The position numbers and the translations under genes are program-made. Of a stretch of DNA of 5,610 nt, positions 1 to 5,410 are shown in pieces. Source of the stretch: Methanosarcinales archaeon (GTDB lineage: Archaea; Halobacteriota; Methanosarcinia; Methanosarcinales; Methanocomedenaceae); contig DAOUWY010000144.1 in NCBI GenBank assembly GCA_030666885.1, positions 1-5,610 of the forward strand, in the 5' to 3' direction. The number at the start of each line of letters is the position of its first letter. Within the stretch, counting starts at the first letter, position 1. Under the pieces are notes generated by a model. The model searched no databases and had not been told where the DNA came from. It saw only the letters and a program-made list of their open reading frames with translations.

Positions 1-390
1 AGACTTCACCATATCCCACACAGTCAACAACCCCACAGAAACCCCGTGCAGCGCTTCCATCTCAACCCCGGTCTTGCCCACCGAGCGCACCTCAACAACA
101 GCACTCACCCTGTCATCACCCAGATCAAAGTCCACATCCACATGGGTGATAGGTATCTGGTGGCACATGGGTATTGTATCCCAGGTGCGCTTCACAGCCT
201 GCACCGCCGCAATCCTCGCAGTATCCAGCACGCTGCCCTTTTCAACAGTACGGCTCCTTATCGCCTCAATAGTGGCGGTTTTAAGCCGGATATATCCCGA
301 AGCCACGGCTCGCCTGGTGGACTCGCCCTTTTCGCTAATATCCACCATCCTGGCCCGGCCTTCATGTATGTGTGTAAAAGTCCCGTCCAT
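1..390 (-). CDS. moaC: MoaC, cyclic pyranopterin monophosphate synthase (3' end off the window)
   Basis: MoaC acts after MoaA in the first stage of molybdopterin/tungstopterin biosynthesis. It converts the MoaA product 3',8-cyclo-GTP to cyclic pyranopterin monophosphate in the cytoplasm. The 130 residues in view start MDGTFTHIHEGRARMVDIS and carry the family hallmarks: MCHQIP at residues 75-80, equivalent to the LCHPL segment, and KTGVEMEAL at 106-114. LLTVWDMVKS follows at 121-130, where D126 and K129 align with the catalytic Asp128 and Lys131 of E. coli MoaC. The family is about 150-160 residues long, so roughly 25-30 C-terminal residues lie beyond base 1. The ATG at 390 is chosen because AAAAGGA (407-401) precedes it by 10 nt and the protein start fits the family. 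It is the last visible gene of the operon, 54 bp after the small ORF. In methanogens the cofactor usually serves Mo/W formylmethanofuran dehydrogenase. That link is general knowledge, not shown here. Confidence 0.95.
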   Translation of the reverse strand, partial: MDGTFTHIHEGRARMVDISEKGESTRRAVASGYIRLKTATIEAIRSRTVEKGSVLDTARIAAVQAVKRTWDTIPMCHQIPITHVDVDFDLGDDRVSAVVEVRSVGKTGVEMEALHGVSVGLLTVWDMVKS

Positions 391-444
391 GTTCAATCTG
401 TCCTTTTGATCAATTTTTTCAATCAGTCATTTCATTCTATACTT

Positions 445-615
445 TCAATCGATCCTGATTTGCTTTCGCTGCTGGTAATCCTTAAGTGCATTTGCCAGGT
501 CGGCAGAAAGTGCCTCTGCCTCTTCCAGGTTCAGTTTCAGTACAGTCTCATCCTCATCATGCCGTACCACCAGCCTCACCCGGTTGCGTTCCAGTTCTAC
601 TAACAATTCCCTCAT
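445..615 (-). CDS. Small conserved-looking acidic protein (56 aa), function unknown
   Basis: This is a 57-codon frame between nnr and moaC on the same strand. It begins MRELLVELERNRVRLVVR, continues through an acidic stretch (HDEDETVLKLNLEEAEAL), and ends in a basic tail (QQRKQIRID). The pattern suggests two short beta strands forming a hairpin (about residues 3-18 and 24-30), followed by one amphipathic helix (about 31-50). No signal peptide, membrane segment or metal-binding cysteine is present. Translation is strongly supported: a near-perfect Shine-Dalgarno AAAGGAGGTT (630-621) sits 5 nt before the ATG, starting directly after the nnr stop codon. The 15-bp gap to nnr points to co-transcription. 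I do not recognise the family. A regulatory or chaperone-like partner of the neighbouring enzymes is possible but unsupported. Confidence 0.8.
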   Translation of the reverse strand: MRELLVELERNRVRLVVRHDEDETVLKLNLEEAEALSADLANALKDYQQRKQIRID

Positions 616-620
616 TATCT

Positions 621-630
621 AACCTCCTTT
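621..630 (-). promoter_or_regulatory. Strong ribosome binding site for the 56-aa protein
   Basis: On the minus strand this reads AAAGGAGGTT, which matches the complement of the archaeal 16S 3' end (AGGAGGTGATC) over GGAGGT. It lies 5 nt before the ATG at 615 and abuts the nnr stop codon at 633-631. It is the best site of this kind in the window and is the main reason to accept the short gene. Confidence 0.8.
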
Positions 631-2091
631 TCAAATCTTCATAGCAGCCGGGATACAGTCTATCACATCGGTTGCCGTAAGCCCGAGCCCCAGTTCATCA
701 TACAGTATATCGCCTGATCGTCCGCAGATGTATGCTGAGGCTACCGCAGCTTCGATACCTGTGTATCCGGCGAACAGTGCCCCCGTGATACCAGCCAGCA
801 CATCCCCGGTGCCGCCAACTGTCATGCCCGGATTGCCTGTGATGTTGACCCTGTTGGCCTGGCCGTTAGAGATAATATCTTCAGGGCTTTTCATCAGGGT
901 AACAACACCGTTCTCCCGGGAGAAACGATTAACAAGACCAATTCGTGCATCCCGGTCAACAGGTATCTCTTCACCACATAAATTCCTGAATTCACCAGCG
1001 TGAGGTGTTATTATCATATTACAGCCATACTGTTCCAGTGGCTTTTCAAGGGCAGCCAGTGCGTCGGCATCAACCACGACCTTATCACACAGCCGCAGGA
1101 TGTCACGTACAGCCGCATCCGTCTTATCATTCCGGCCCAGTCCCATGCCTATCACAACCACATCATGGGCTTTTATCAGTTCTTCCAGTACCGGAATATC
1201 CTTTTGGTGCAATCGTTTTTCAGAGAGTTTACTGACAATCAGGTTAGGTGAAAAGGATGCAATGATCTTTGAAACGCTTTCTGGAGCTGCCACAGTTACA
1301 ATATCAGCCCCGGTTCTAAGTGCAGCCATTGCCGCAAGGGCGGGTGCACCACTGTATGCCCCACCACCGATCACCAGCACACGACCACCATCGCCTTTAT
1401 GGCTGTCATGACCGCGCCCGCTCACCAGTTTCACATCACCTATACCCACTATAGTTTCTGCTTCCGGTGGGATGCCAATATCCGCCACTGCAATCTCGCC
1501 CACATAGTCCTGGTTGTCCACCATTATCAAACCCGGCTTTGGCAAATAGAAAGTAGTGGTCACATCAGCGTATACTGCCTTTTCGAACCGACCGCCGTCA
1601 GGGTCCATACCTGAGGGGATATCCACAGACACTACTTTTGCTTTTGAATCGTTTATCAGGTCAATGGCAGTGTTTTCAGGCTCCCTGATCTGGCCTTTGA
1701 TACCAGTGCCGAATACGGCATCCACGATCACGTCACATTCTGAGAAATATTCAGGTTTAAGTCCGGATGCATCAGTTACTTCAATTACAGGTATACCTGT
1801 CCTTTTAAGAATAGAAAAGTTCCGGGCAGCTTCCCTGGTCTTGATCTCATCCGACCTTCCAAGGAGCAATACCGTAACCTCATAGCCTATCAGGTGCCTG
1901 GCAGCTACAAATCCGTCCCCGCCATTGTTACCGCGGCCAGCCACTACCAGTACACGCTCCCTGCTGGGAAGGTTCATAACTTCTGCCGAAACTGCAGAAC
2001 CTGCATTCTCCATTAACTGAAGCGGGATCAGGCCAAGTTGCGCACAGTTAGTATCCAGCGCATCCATTTGTCTGGAAGTAATGTTCCTCAT
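631..2091 (-). CDS. nnr: Bifunctional NAD(P)HX epimerase / ADP-dependent NAD(P)HX dehydratase
   Basis: This enzyme repairs hydrated nicotinamide cofactors. The N-terminal NnrE (YjeF_N) domain interconverts R- and S-NAD(P)HX. The C-terminal NnrD (ribokinase-like) domain dehydrates S-NAD(P)HX to NAD(P)H, using ADP in prokaryotes. Residues are counted from the ATG at 2091 (486 aa). NnrE covers about 1-210, with GRGNNGGDG at 52-60, DAVFGTG at 124-130 and VDIPSGMDPDGG at 156-167. NnrD covers about 220-486, with HKGDGGRVLVIGGG at 231-244, GMGLGR at 315-320, VDADAL at 340-345, ITPHAGEF at 361-368 and NPGMTVGGTGDVLAG at 420-434, whose D430 is the expected catalytic base. Full length is normal for the fused form. 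A GTG six codons upstream (2109) keeps the frame open, but it overlaps the GGAGG ribosome binding site. The protein start MRNITSRQMDALD fits the family, so the ATG is preferred. It is the first gene of the nnr-small protein-moaC operon. Confidence 0.95.
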   Translation of the reverse strand: MRNITSRQMDALDTNCAQLGLIPLQLMENAGSAVSAEVMNLPSRERVLVVAGRGNNGGDGFVAARHLIGYEVTVLLLGRSDEIKTREAARNFSILKRTGIPVIEVTDASGLKPEYFSECDVIVDAVFGTGIKGQIREPENTAIDLINDSKAKVVSVDIPSGMDPDGGRFEKAVYADVTTTFYLPKPGLIMVDNQDYVGEIAVADIGIPPEAETIVGIGDVKLVSGRGHDSHKGDGGRVLVIGGGAYSGAPALAAMAALRTGADIVTVAAPESVSKIIASFSPNLIVSKLSEKRLHQKDIPVLEELIKAHDVVVIGMGLGRNDKTDAAVRDILRLCDKVVVDADALAALEKPLEQYGCNMIITPHAGEFRNLCGEEIPVDRDARIGLVNRFSRENGVVTLMKSPEDIISNGQANRVNITGNPGMTVGGTGDVLAGITGALFAGYTGIEAAVASAYICGRSGDILYDELGLGLTATDVIDCIPAAMKI

Positions 2092-2100
2092 TTTTTCAAA

Positions 2101-2108
2101 ATCCTCCA
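2101..2108 (-). promoter_or_regulatory. Ribosome binding site deciding the nnr start
   Basis: On the minus strand TGGAGGAT runs from 2108 to 2101. GGAGG (2107-2103) lies 11 nt before the ATG at 2091. The alternative GTG start at 2109 would be inside this site and has no comparable site of its own upstream, which argues for the shorter protein. The spacing is slightly long. Confidence 0.6.
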
Positions 2109-2152
2109 CTAATCATAAAATACTATTATATGACATATATGACATTGGACAT

Positions 2153-2161
2153 TGTATAAAG
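2153..2161 (-). promoter_or_regulatory. Likely TATA box for the nnr operon
   Basis: The minus-strand reading is CTTTATACA, close to the archaeal box A (TTTATATA). A start site about 25 nt downstream would fall near 2130, giving a leader of about 40 nt that contains the GGAGG site. Three GACAT/ATGTC copies (2132-2136, 2141-2145, 2148-2152) lie between the box and the predicted start and could be protein-binding sites. The call rests on sequence and spacing only. Confidence 0.45.
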
Positions 2162-2240
2162 CACTTTTTTGGTCATCCACATTTTTTCCCATATAATAGG
2201 TGGCCTTGGGACAAAATTCACTTATACTGCCTTGCATGGC

Positions 2241-2280
2241 CAATGCGGTACAATGCTGTACAATACTGTACAATGCCATC
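2241..2280. repeat. Four tandem 10-bp repeats forming overlapping palindromes
   Basis: Four consecutive 10-mers read CAATGCGGTA, CAATGCTGTA, CAATACTGTA and CAATGCCATC. The first three differ from the consensus CAATGCTGTA at no more than one position each; the fourth diverges in its last three or four bases. The array creates two overlapping inverted repeats, GTACA-N4-TGTAC, at 2248-2261 and 2258-2271, each built on TGTACA or a near copy. The 10-bp period places the units on the same DNA face. The array sits about 80 bp upstream of the nnr TATA box, between divergent genes, so an operator for one or both is a reasonable inference. No binding protein is identified. Confidence 0.6.
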
Positions 2281-2286
2281 TATAAT

Positions 2287-2316
2287 CTCAACATTCCCAA
2301 TTCCGGGAACATTGAG
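2287..2316. repeat. 30-bp imperfect palindrome
   Basis: Two nested pairs of arms share one centre. CTCAA (2287-2291) pairs with TTGAG (2312-2316), and TTCCC (2294-2298) pairs with GGGAA (2305-2309). They are separated by two 2-nt mismatched gaps around a 6-nt core AATTCC. The right arm overlaps the first three bases of the neighbouring inverted-repeat element. It could be an operator or a hairpin. There is no U-tract and no gene ends here, so a terminator is unlikely. Confidence 0.5.
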
Positions 2317-2419
2317 GCTGTCCGGTAATTCAAAATCCAAATAAAAAAGGGGAAGATTGGAGCTTTAAATCGAAAAGAAGCAAGAGATTTGTTACTGAAA
2401 GCAATTGTTGGACAGCCTC
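2314..2419. mobile_element. Probable insertion-sequence remnant or MITE-like element
   Basis: GAGGCTGTCC at 2314-2323 is repeated as an exact inverted copy, GGACAGCCTC, at 2410-2419. The similarity extends inwards imperfectly, with AATT three bases beyond each arm, giving ends of roughly 18 bp around a 106-bp unit. Ends of the GAGGCTGTCC type resemble those of several DDE-type insertion sequences. This is from memory and I assign no family. Within it a plus-strand frame stays open from 2329 and has a protein-like composition, including KGKIGALNRKEARDLLLKAI, with no ATG. It reads through the right arm and stops shortly beyond it. This may be the end of a transposase gene left after internal deletion. 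I see no clear target-site duplication. Confidence 0.5.
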
Positions 2420-2426
2420 TATGTGT

Positions 2427-2436
2427 AGTGTACACT
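2427..2436. promoter_or_regulatory. Perfect 10-bp palindrome beside an AT-rich stretch
   Basis: AGTGTACACT is followed within four bases by ATATATATTA (2441-2450), which could serve as a TATA element for plus-strand transcription. The palindrome core TGTACA is the same hexamer found twice in the 2241-2280 array, so one regulator might bind both. This is a weak inference from a short motif. Confidence 0.3.
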
Positions 2437-2454
2437 CACTATATATATTAACCT

Positions 2455-2474
2455 TTTATGGTATCCACTTCAAA
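2455..2474. repeat. Dispersed 20-bp repeat, copy 1
   Basis: TTTATGGTATCCACTTCAAA matches the segment at 5427-5446 at 19 of 20 positions and in the same orientation, with weaker similarity for about 12 further bases. A match this long between two intergenic regions 3 kb apart is unlikely by chance. It lies 120 bp upstream of the epimerase start. Its nature (insertion-sequence end, shared leader element or recombination scar) is unknown. Confidence 0.6.
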
Positions 2475-2543
2475 TCTAAGGGTAACCGGCATTATTTTAA
2501 ATCGGAAAGCAACACTACAAGTATATTGGTACTAATTCCAAGA

Positions 2544-2553
2544 TAAATATAAT
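2544..2553 (+). promoter_or_regulatory. Likely TATA box for the epimerase-carbonic anhydrase pair
   Basis: TAAATATAAT lies 41-50 bp before the ATG at 2594. With the usual archaeal spacing, transcription would begin near 2574-2578, leaving a leader of only about 16-20 nt. There is no strong Shine-Dalgarno site before this gene, only the GGTAA of TAACTGGTAA (2576-2585). An upstream alternative is the ATATATATTA at 2441-2450. Confidence 0.4.
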
Positions 2554-2593
2554 ACAGTTAAAGAATATTCCCGCATAACTGGTAACTAATACT

Positions 2594-3550
2594 ATGAAAT
2601 TAACCAACAAACATATACTAATAACCGGTGGCGCAGGCTTTATCGGCAGTCACGTTGTAGATTATCTCATAAAACAAAACAGGGTCACCGTACTTGATAA
2701 CCTGAGTTCCGGCAGGATGGAATTCATACAGCACCATATGGATAATGACAATTTCGAATTGATCGAAGGTGACTTGATGGAACCCGACACCATCACCTCT
2801 GCCCTTGATGGCATAGATATGGTGTTCCACCTGGCCGCCAACCCTGACGTGAGGCTGGGGGCCAAAGACACAAAAGTTCACCTTGAACAGAACATCCTTG
2901 CCACCTACAACCTGCTTGAAGCCATGAGACTGGCAGGGGCCGGGCAGTTAGTATTTACATCCACATCCACAGTGTACGGGGCTGCCAGCATAATGCCCAC
3001 ACCAGAGGATTACGGACCCCAGGTACCAATATCCCTGTACGGCGCATCGAAACTGGCATGTGAGGCATTGATATCCTCGTACTGTCATACTTTTAACATG
3101 AAAGCTTGGCTCTACCGTTTTGCCAACATTGTAGGCAGCAGGGGCTCCCACGGAGTACTTGTAGATTTCATTAACAAACTGCGGGTGGAGCCGTTCACAT
3201 TGGAGATACTGGGCTCGGGCAGACAAAAGAAATCGTACCTGGATGTGGGTGACTGTGTGGATGCCATGGTGTTCGGAGTGGAACATTCTGACGATACCGT
3301 CAATATTTTCAATATCGGGTCAGAGGATTCCATCGACGTGGTAGGCATTGCAGATATCGTTACCCAAAAGATGGGGTACAGTGATGTGGAATACAGGTTC
3401 ACAGGCGGGGTGGACGGTGGTGCAGGATGGAAAGGAGACGTGAAGTTCATGCTGCTGTCCATCGATAAATTAAAGGCACTGGGCTGGAATCCTGCCCACA
3501 ACTCACTCCAGAGTATTGAAATGGCAGTGGAATCGTTATTGAGAGAATAG
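2594..3550 (+). CDS. NAD-dependent epimerase/dehydratase, UDP-glucose 4-epimerase-like
   Basis: This is a 318-residue extended short-chain dehydrogenase/reductase that probably epimerises or otherwise modifies a nucleotide-activated sugar in the cytoplasm for surface glycans. The Rossmann NAD site is TGGAGFIGS at 11-19, with D35 in LDNLSSG to bind the adenosine ribose. GDLMEP at 59-64 and HLAANPDVR at 79-87 follow. The active site is TSTSTVYG at 122-129, with T124 in the Ser/Thr position, plus Y149 and K153 in YGASK. The C-terminal GWKGDVKFMLLS (278-289) and LGWNP (296-300) are typical of GalE-like archaeal members. Length and motifs look intact. The substrate cannot be read from sequence, since GalE-like, dehydratase-like and decarboxylase-like enzymes share this fold. 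The carbonic anhydrase family gene begins 22 bp after its stop, so they are probably one transcript. Confidence 0.9.
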   Translation: MKLTNKHILITGGAGFIGSHVVDYLIKQNRVTVLDNLSSGRMEFIQHHMDNDNFELIEGDLMEPDTITSALDGIDMVFHLAANPDVRLGAKDTKVHLEQNILATYNLLEAMRLAGAGQLVFTSTSTVYGAASIMPTPEDYGPQVPISLYGASKLACEALISSYCHTFNMKAWLYRFANIVGSRGSHGVLVDFINKLRVEPFTLEILGSGRQKKSYLDVGDCVDAMVFGVEHSDDTVNIFNIGSEDSIDVVGIADIVTQKMGYSDVEYRFTGGVDGGAGWKGDVKFMLLSIDKLKALGWNPAHNSLQSIEMAVESLLRE

Positions 3551-3572
3551 GTAACTGGTAAGGTTGGTTACA

Positions 3573-4094
3573 ATGGAGGACAGAATAAGGGAATACCAGG
3601 GATTATTCCCGAAGCTGGGTGATCCCATCTATATCGACCCGCTGGGTGCGGTTATCGGGGATGTGGAACTGGGTGGTCATGTCAGCATCTGGTCCAATGC
3701 TGTGGTCAGGGGTGACCCATGTCCAATTCATATCGGTCCATGGACAAATATCCAGGACAACTGCACTGTGCATGCCGGCCCTGACAATGTTGCAAGGATA
3801 GGCGGGTACTGCGTAGTTGGTCACGGTGCCATTCTCCACGGGTGCACCATCGGTGATGGCTGCATGATCGGTATGGGGTCGATTGTGATGAACAGGGCAA
3901 CCCTGGGGGACGGCTGTCTTGTGGGTGCAGGGACGCTGATCACTGAGGGAAAGACCTTCCCGCCGGGCAGCCTCATCTTAGGCAGTCCCGGAAAGGTAGT
4001 GCGGGAGTTGAAGCCTGGTGAAATCGAGGCAATCCGTGAGGCTGCCAGGCATTACTGGGACACGGCAGTGGGGCATATGAATAAAAAAACCTAA
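3573..4094 (+). CDS. Gamma-class carbonic anhydrase family protein (CamH/YrdA-like)
   Basis: This 173-residue left-handed beta-helix (hexapeptide repeat) protein would be a trimer binding metal at subunit interfaces. The three metal-ligand histidines are present: H67 in NCTVH, then H84 and H89 in GHGAILHG. The conserved R47 and D49 (VVRGD), N59, Q61 and D62 (NIQDN) also match the Cam family. Only 16 residues separate the first two ligands. The acidic loop with the proton-shuttle Glu of Methanosarcina thermophila Cam is therefore absent, as in CamH. Reversible CO2 hydration is the likely activity, though many such proteins are untested, and a sugar acyltransferase role must be considered beside an epimerase. 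A short C-terminal helix (about 148-165) follows the beta-helix. The ATG at 3573 is preferred over an in-frame TTG at 3564 because AAGGT (3560-3564) is spaced 8 nt from it. Confidence 0.85.
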   Translation: MEDRIREYQGLFPKLGDPIYIDPLGAVIGDVELGGHVSIWSNAVVRGDPCPIHIGPWTNIQDNCTVHAGPDNVARIGGYCVVGHGAILHGCTIGDGCMIGMGSIVMNRATLGDGCLVGAGTLITEGKTFPPGSLILGSPGKVVRELKPGEIEAIREAARHYWDTAVGHMNKKT

Positions 4095-4101
4095 CCTTTT
4101 T
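4082..4101. terminator. Overlapping T-tract terminators of two convergent genes
   Basis: Only 13 bp separate the plus-strand stop (4092-4094) from the apgM stop (4110-4108). On the plus strand CCTTTTT (4095-4101) follows the carbonic anhydrase gene. On the minus strand a run of seven T (4089-4083) lies just past apgM, within the 3' end of the other gene. Archaeal RNA polymerase terminates at such T-tracts without a hairpin, so each gene may end within its neighbour's tail. This is inferred from composition only. Confidence 0.45.
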
Positions 4102-4107
4102 AAATAC

Positions 4108-5301
4108 TCAGAAAACACCGTTTACAAGATAATTCATGATCCTGTGCCCCTTCACCATTCCCAGTGAACCCGCTTCTACAGAGAATTCATTGTATTCAGT
4201 AACATCATCCTTATTGCCGTTACTTGAAAGTACAGCAAAGGGTACCGGGTCATGTGTGTGGGTCCTGACAGGAATGGGAGTCCTGTGGTCAGGCATCAAC
4301 AGTACTTTATAATCATCAAAAGCAGCCAGTCCGTCAAGGATGAGTCCCGCGACCTTGCGGTCGAAATCTTCCAGTGCCTTGATCTTTGCATCAATATCAC
4401 CAATATGTGACGCCTCGTCTGCGGCCTCTACATGCACATAAACGAAATCATCCGATTCCAGTGCATTGAGTGCAGCCTCTGCCTTACCTTTATAATTAGT
4501 GTCCAGGTAACCGGTAGCCCCTGGCACATCGATCACTTCCAGTCCGGCGCAGACTCCAAGTCCTTTAAGCAGGTCCACTGCCGAGATCATGGCCCCGCCA
4601 ATATTGTACAATTCCTTGAATGTAGGCATGGACACAGCCTTACCCTGGGCCCACGGCCAGATCATGTTGCCCGTATTTTTACTTTCATTTGCCCGGGCCT
4701 GGTTAACTTCATGCCCCTCCAGCAGCGGCTTTGAATCCATGATAAGCCGGGTGAGCAGTTCCGAGTCCTGACCGCCTGGCAGGAAATCCTGTACTTTTTG
4801 TCCTACCTGGTCGTGGGGAGGTGTACACTGTGCATCCAGTCCCCGACCGCCTGAAAGTACCAGCAGGTGGCGGTAGCTGATACCGGGATAGAATTTCACT
4901 CCATTACTGCCAAGATGCTCGTCTACTTCCTTTATGAGCTCCCCGGCTTCCTCTGTGGAGATATGACCGGCACTGTAATCTTCGATTATCCCGTCCTTTT
5001 CAGTTATAATATTACATCGAAAGGCAATGTCGTCAGGTCCCAGTTTCACCCCCATACTGGCCGCTTCCAGGGGCCCCCTGCCGGAATAGTATTTAGCCGG
5101 GTCATAGCCCAGGATGGAGAGGTTTGCAACATCAGAGCCGGGCGGCATATCGGGTGGAACAGTGACTGCCTGTCCGCAGACCCCATCCCTTGCTATATAG
5201 TCCATGTTGGGTGTATGGGCAAATTGCAGGGGTGTCTTATTGTCAAGTTCGTCCAGGGAGTAATCTGCCATGCCATCGCACAGGAGTACAACATATTTCA
5301 T
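4108..5301 (-). CDS. apgM: Archaeal cofactor-independent phosphoglycerate mutase
   Basis: This enzyme interconverts 3-phosphoglycerate and 2-phosphoglycerate in glycolysis and gluconeogenesis, using two divalent metals and a phosphoserine intermediate. Residues are counted from the ATG at 5301 (397 aa, normal for the ApgM/COG3635 family). D9 in CDGMAD is the first metal ligand. S56 in DMPPGSDVANLSILGYDP is the serine that becomes phosphorylated. SGRGPLEAASMGV at 73-85 and HDQVGQ at 163-168 mark the inserted phosphotransferase lid. The second metal-site half carries HVEAADEASHIGD (290-302), MPDHRTPI (336-343) and THTHDPVPF (347-355). An ATG four codons upstream (5313) is equally open. The shorter start is chosen because family members begin MKY and GAGATGA lies 8 nt before it. 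The gene is convergent with the carbonic anhydrase gene and looks monocistronic. Confidence 0.93.
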   Translation of the reverse strand: MKYVVLLCDGMADYSLDELDNKTPLQFAHTPNMDYIARDGVCGQAVTVPPDMPPGSDVANLSILGYDPAKYYSGRGPLEAASMGVKLGPDDIAFRCNIITEKDGIIEDYSAGHISTEEAGELIKEVDEHLGSNGVKFYPGISYRHLLVLSGGRGLDAQCTPPHDQVGQKVQDFLPGGQDSELLTRLIMDSKPLLEGHEVNQARANESKNTGNMIWPWAQGKAVSMPTFKELYNIGGAMISAVDLLKGLGVCAGLEVIDVPGATGYLDTNYKGKAEAALNALESDDFVYVHVEAADEASHIGDIDAKIKALEDFDRKVAGLILDGLAAFDDYKVLLMPDHRTPIPVRTHTHDPVPFAVLSSNGNKDDVTEYNEFSVEAGSLGMVKGHRIMNYLVNGVF

Positions 5302-5368
5302 TTTCAGGTTCATCTCTGGGTTTAGATGACCACATCGGATAAAAATGTTATATCCGGGATGCTAATAG

Positions 5369-5378
5369 AATATAAAAG
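5369..5378 (-). promoter_or_regulatory. Likely TATA box for apgM
   Basis: The minus-strand reading is CTTTTATATT. Transcription would begin about 25 nt downstream near 5345, giving a 5' leader of about 30-45 nt depending on which ATG is used. No other equally good box lies between this and the gene. Confidence 0.45.
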
Positions 5379-5410
5379 AGGCAATATCTAACTTGAAACT
5401 ATCAAATTAG

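Noticed and set aside
46..603. 185-codon plus-strand open frame
   Set aside because: It lies antisense to moaC and the 56-aa gene. The moaC frame shows clear catalytic motifs, while this frame has no recognisable motif and no ribosome binding site.
2092..2109. GTG start adding six residues to the NnrE-NnrD protein
   Set aside because: The GTG overlaps the GGAGG site that serves the ATG at 2091, and family members begin near MRNITS.
2241..2280. CRISPR array
   Set aside because: The repeats are only 10 bp and directly adjacent with no spacers, and no cas gene is nearby.
2081..2344. 87-codon plus-strand open frame across the nnr start and spacer
   Set aside because: It runs antisense through the nnr promoter and start, then through the tandem repeats and into the inverted-repeat element. 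Its composition is rich in His, Tyr and Cys and unlike the real genes.
2092..2593. tRNA or other structured RNA gene in the large spacer
   Set aside because: I found no cloverleaf, no conserved T-loop GTTCRA with matching stems and no known riboswitch core. The stems seen are better explained as operators or element ends.
2948..3501. Minus-strand open frames within the epimerase gene
   Set aside because: They are shadows of a gene with a full set of extended-SDR motifs and lack motifs of their own.
3564..3572. TTG start adding three residues to the carbonic anhydrase
   Set aside because: It overlaps the AAGGT ribosome binding site, and the ATG at 3573 has correct spacing.
4867..5325. 152-codon plus-strand open frame antisense to apgM
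   Set aside because: The opposite strand encodes the conserved ApgM N-terminal half with its catalytic serine. This frame has no motif or ribosome binding site.
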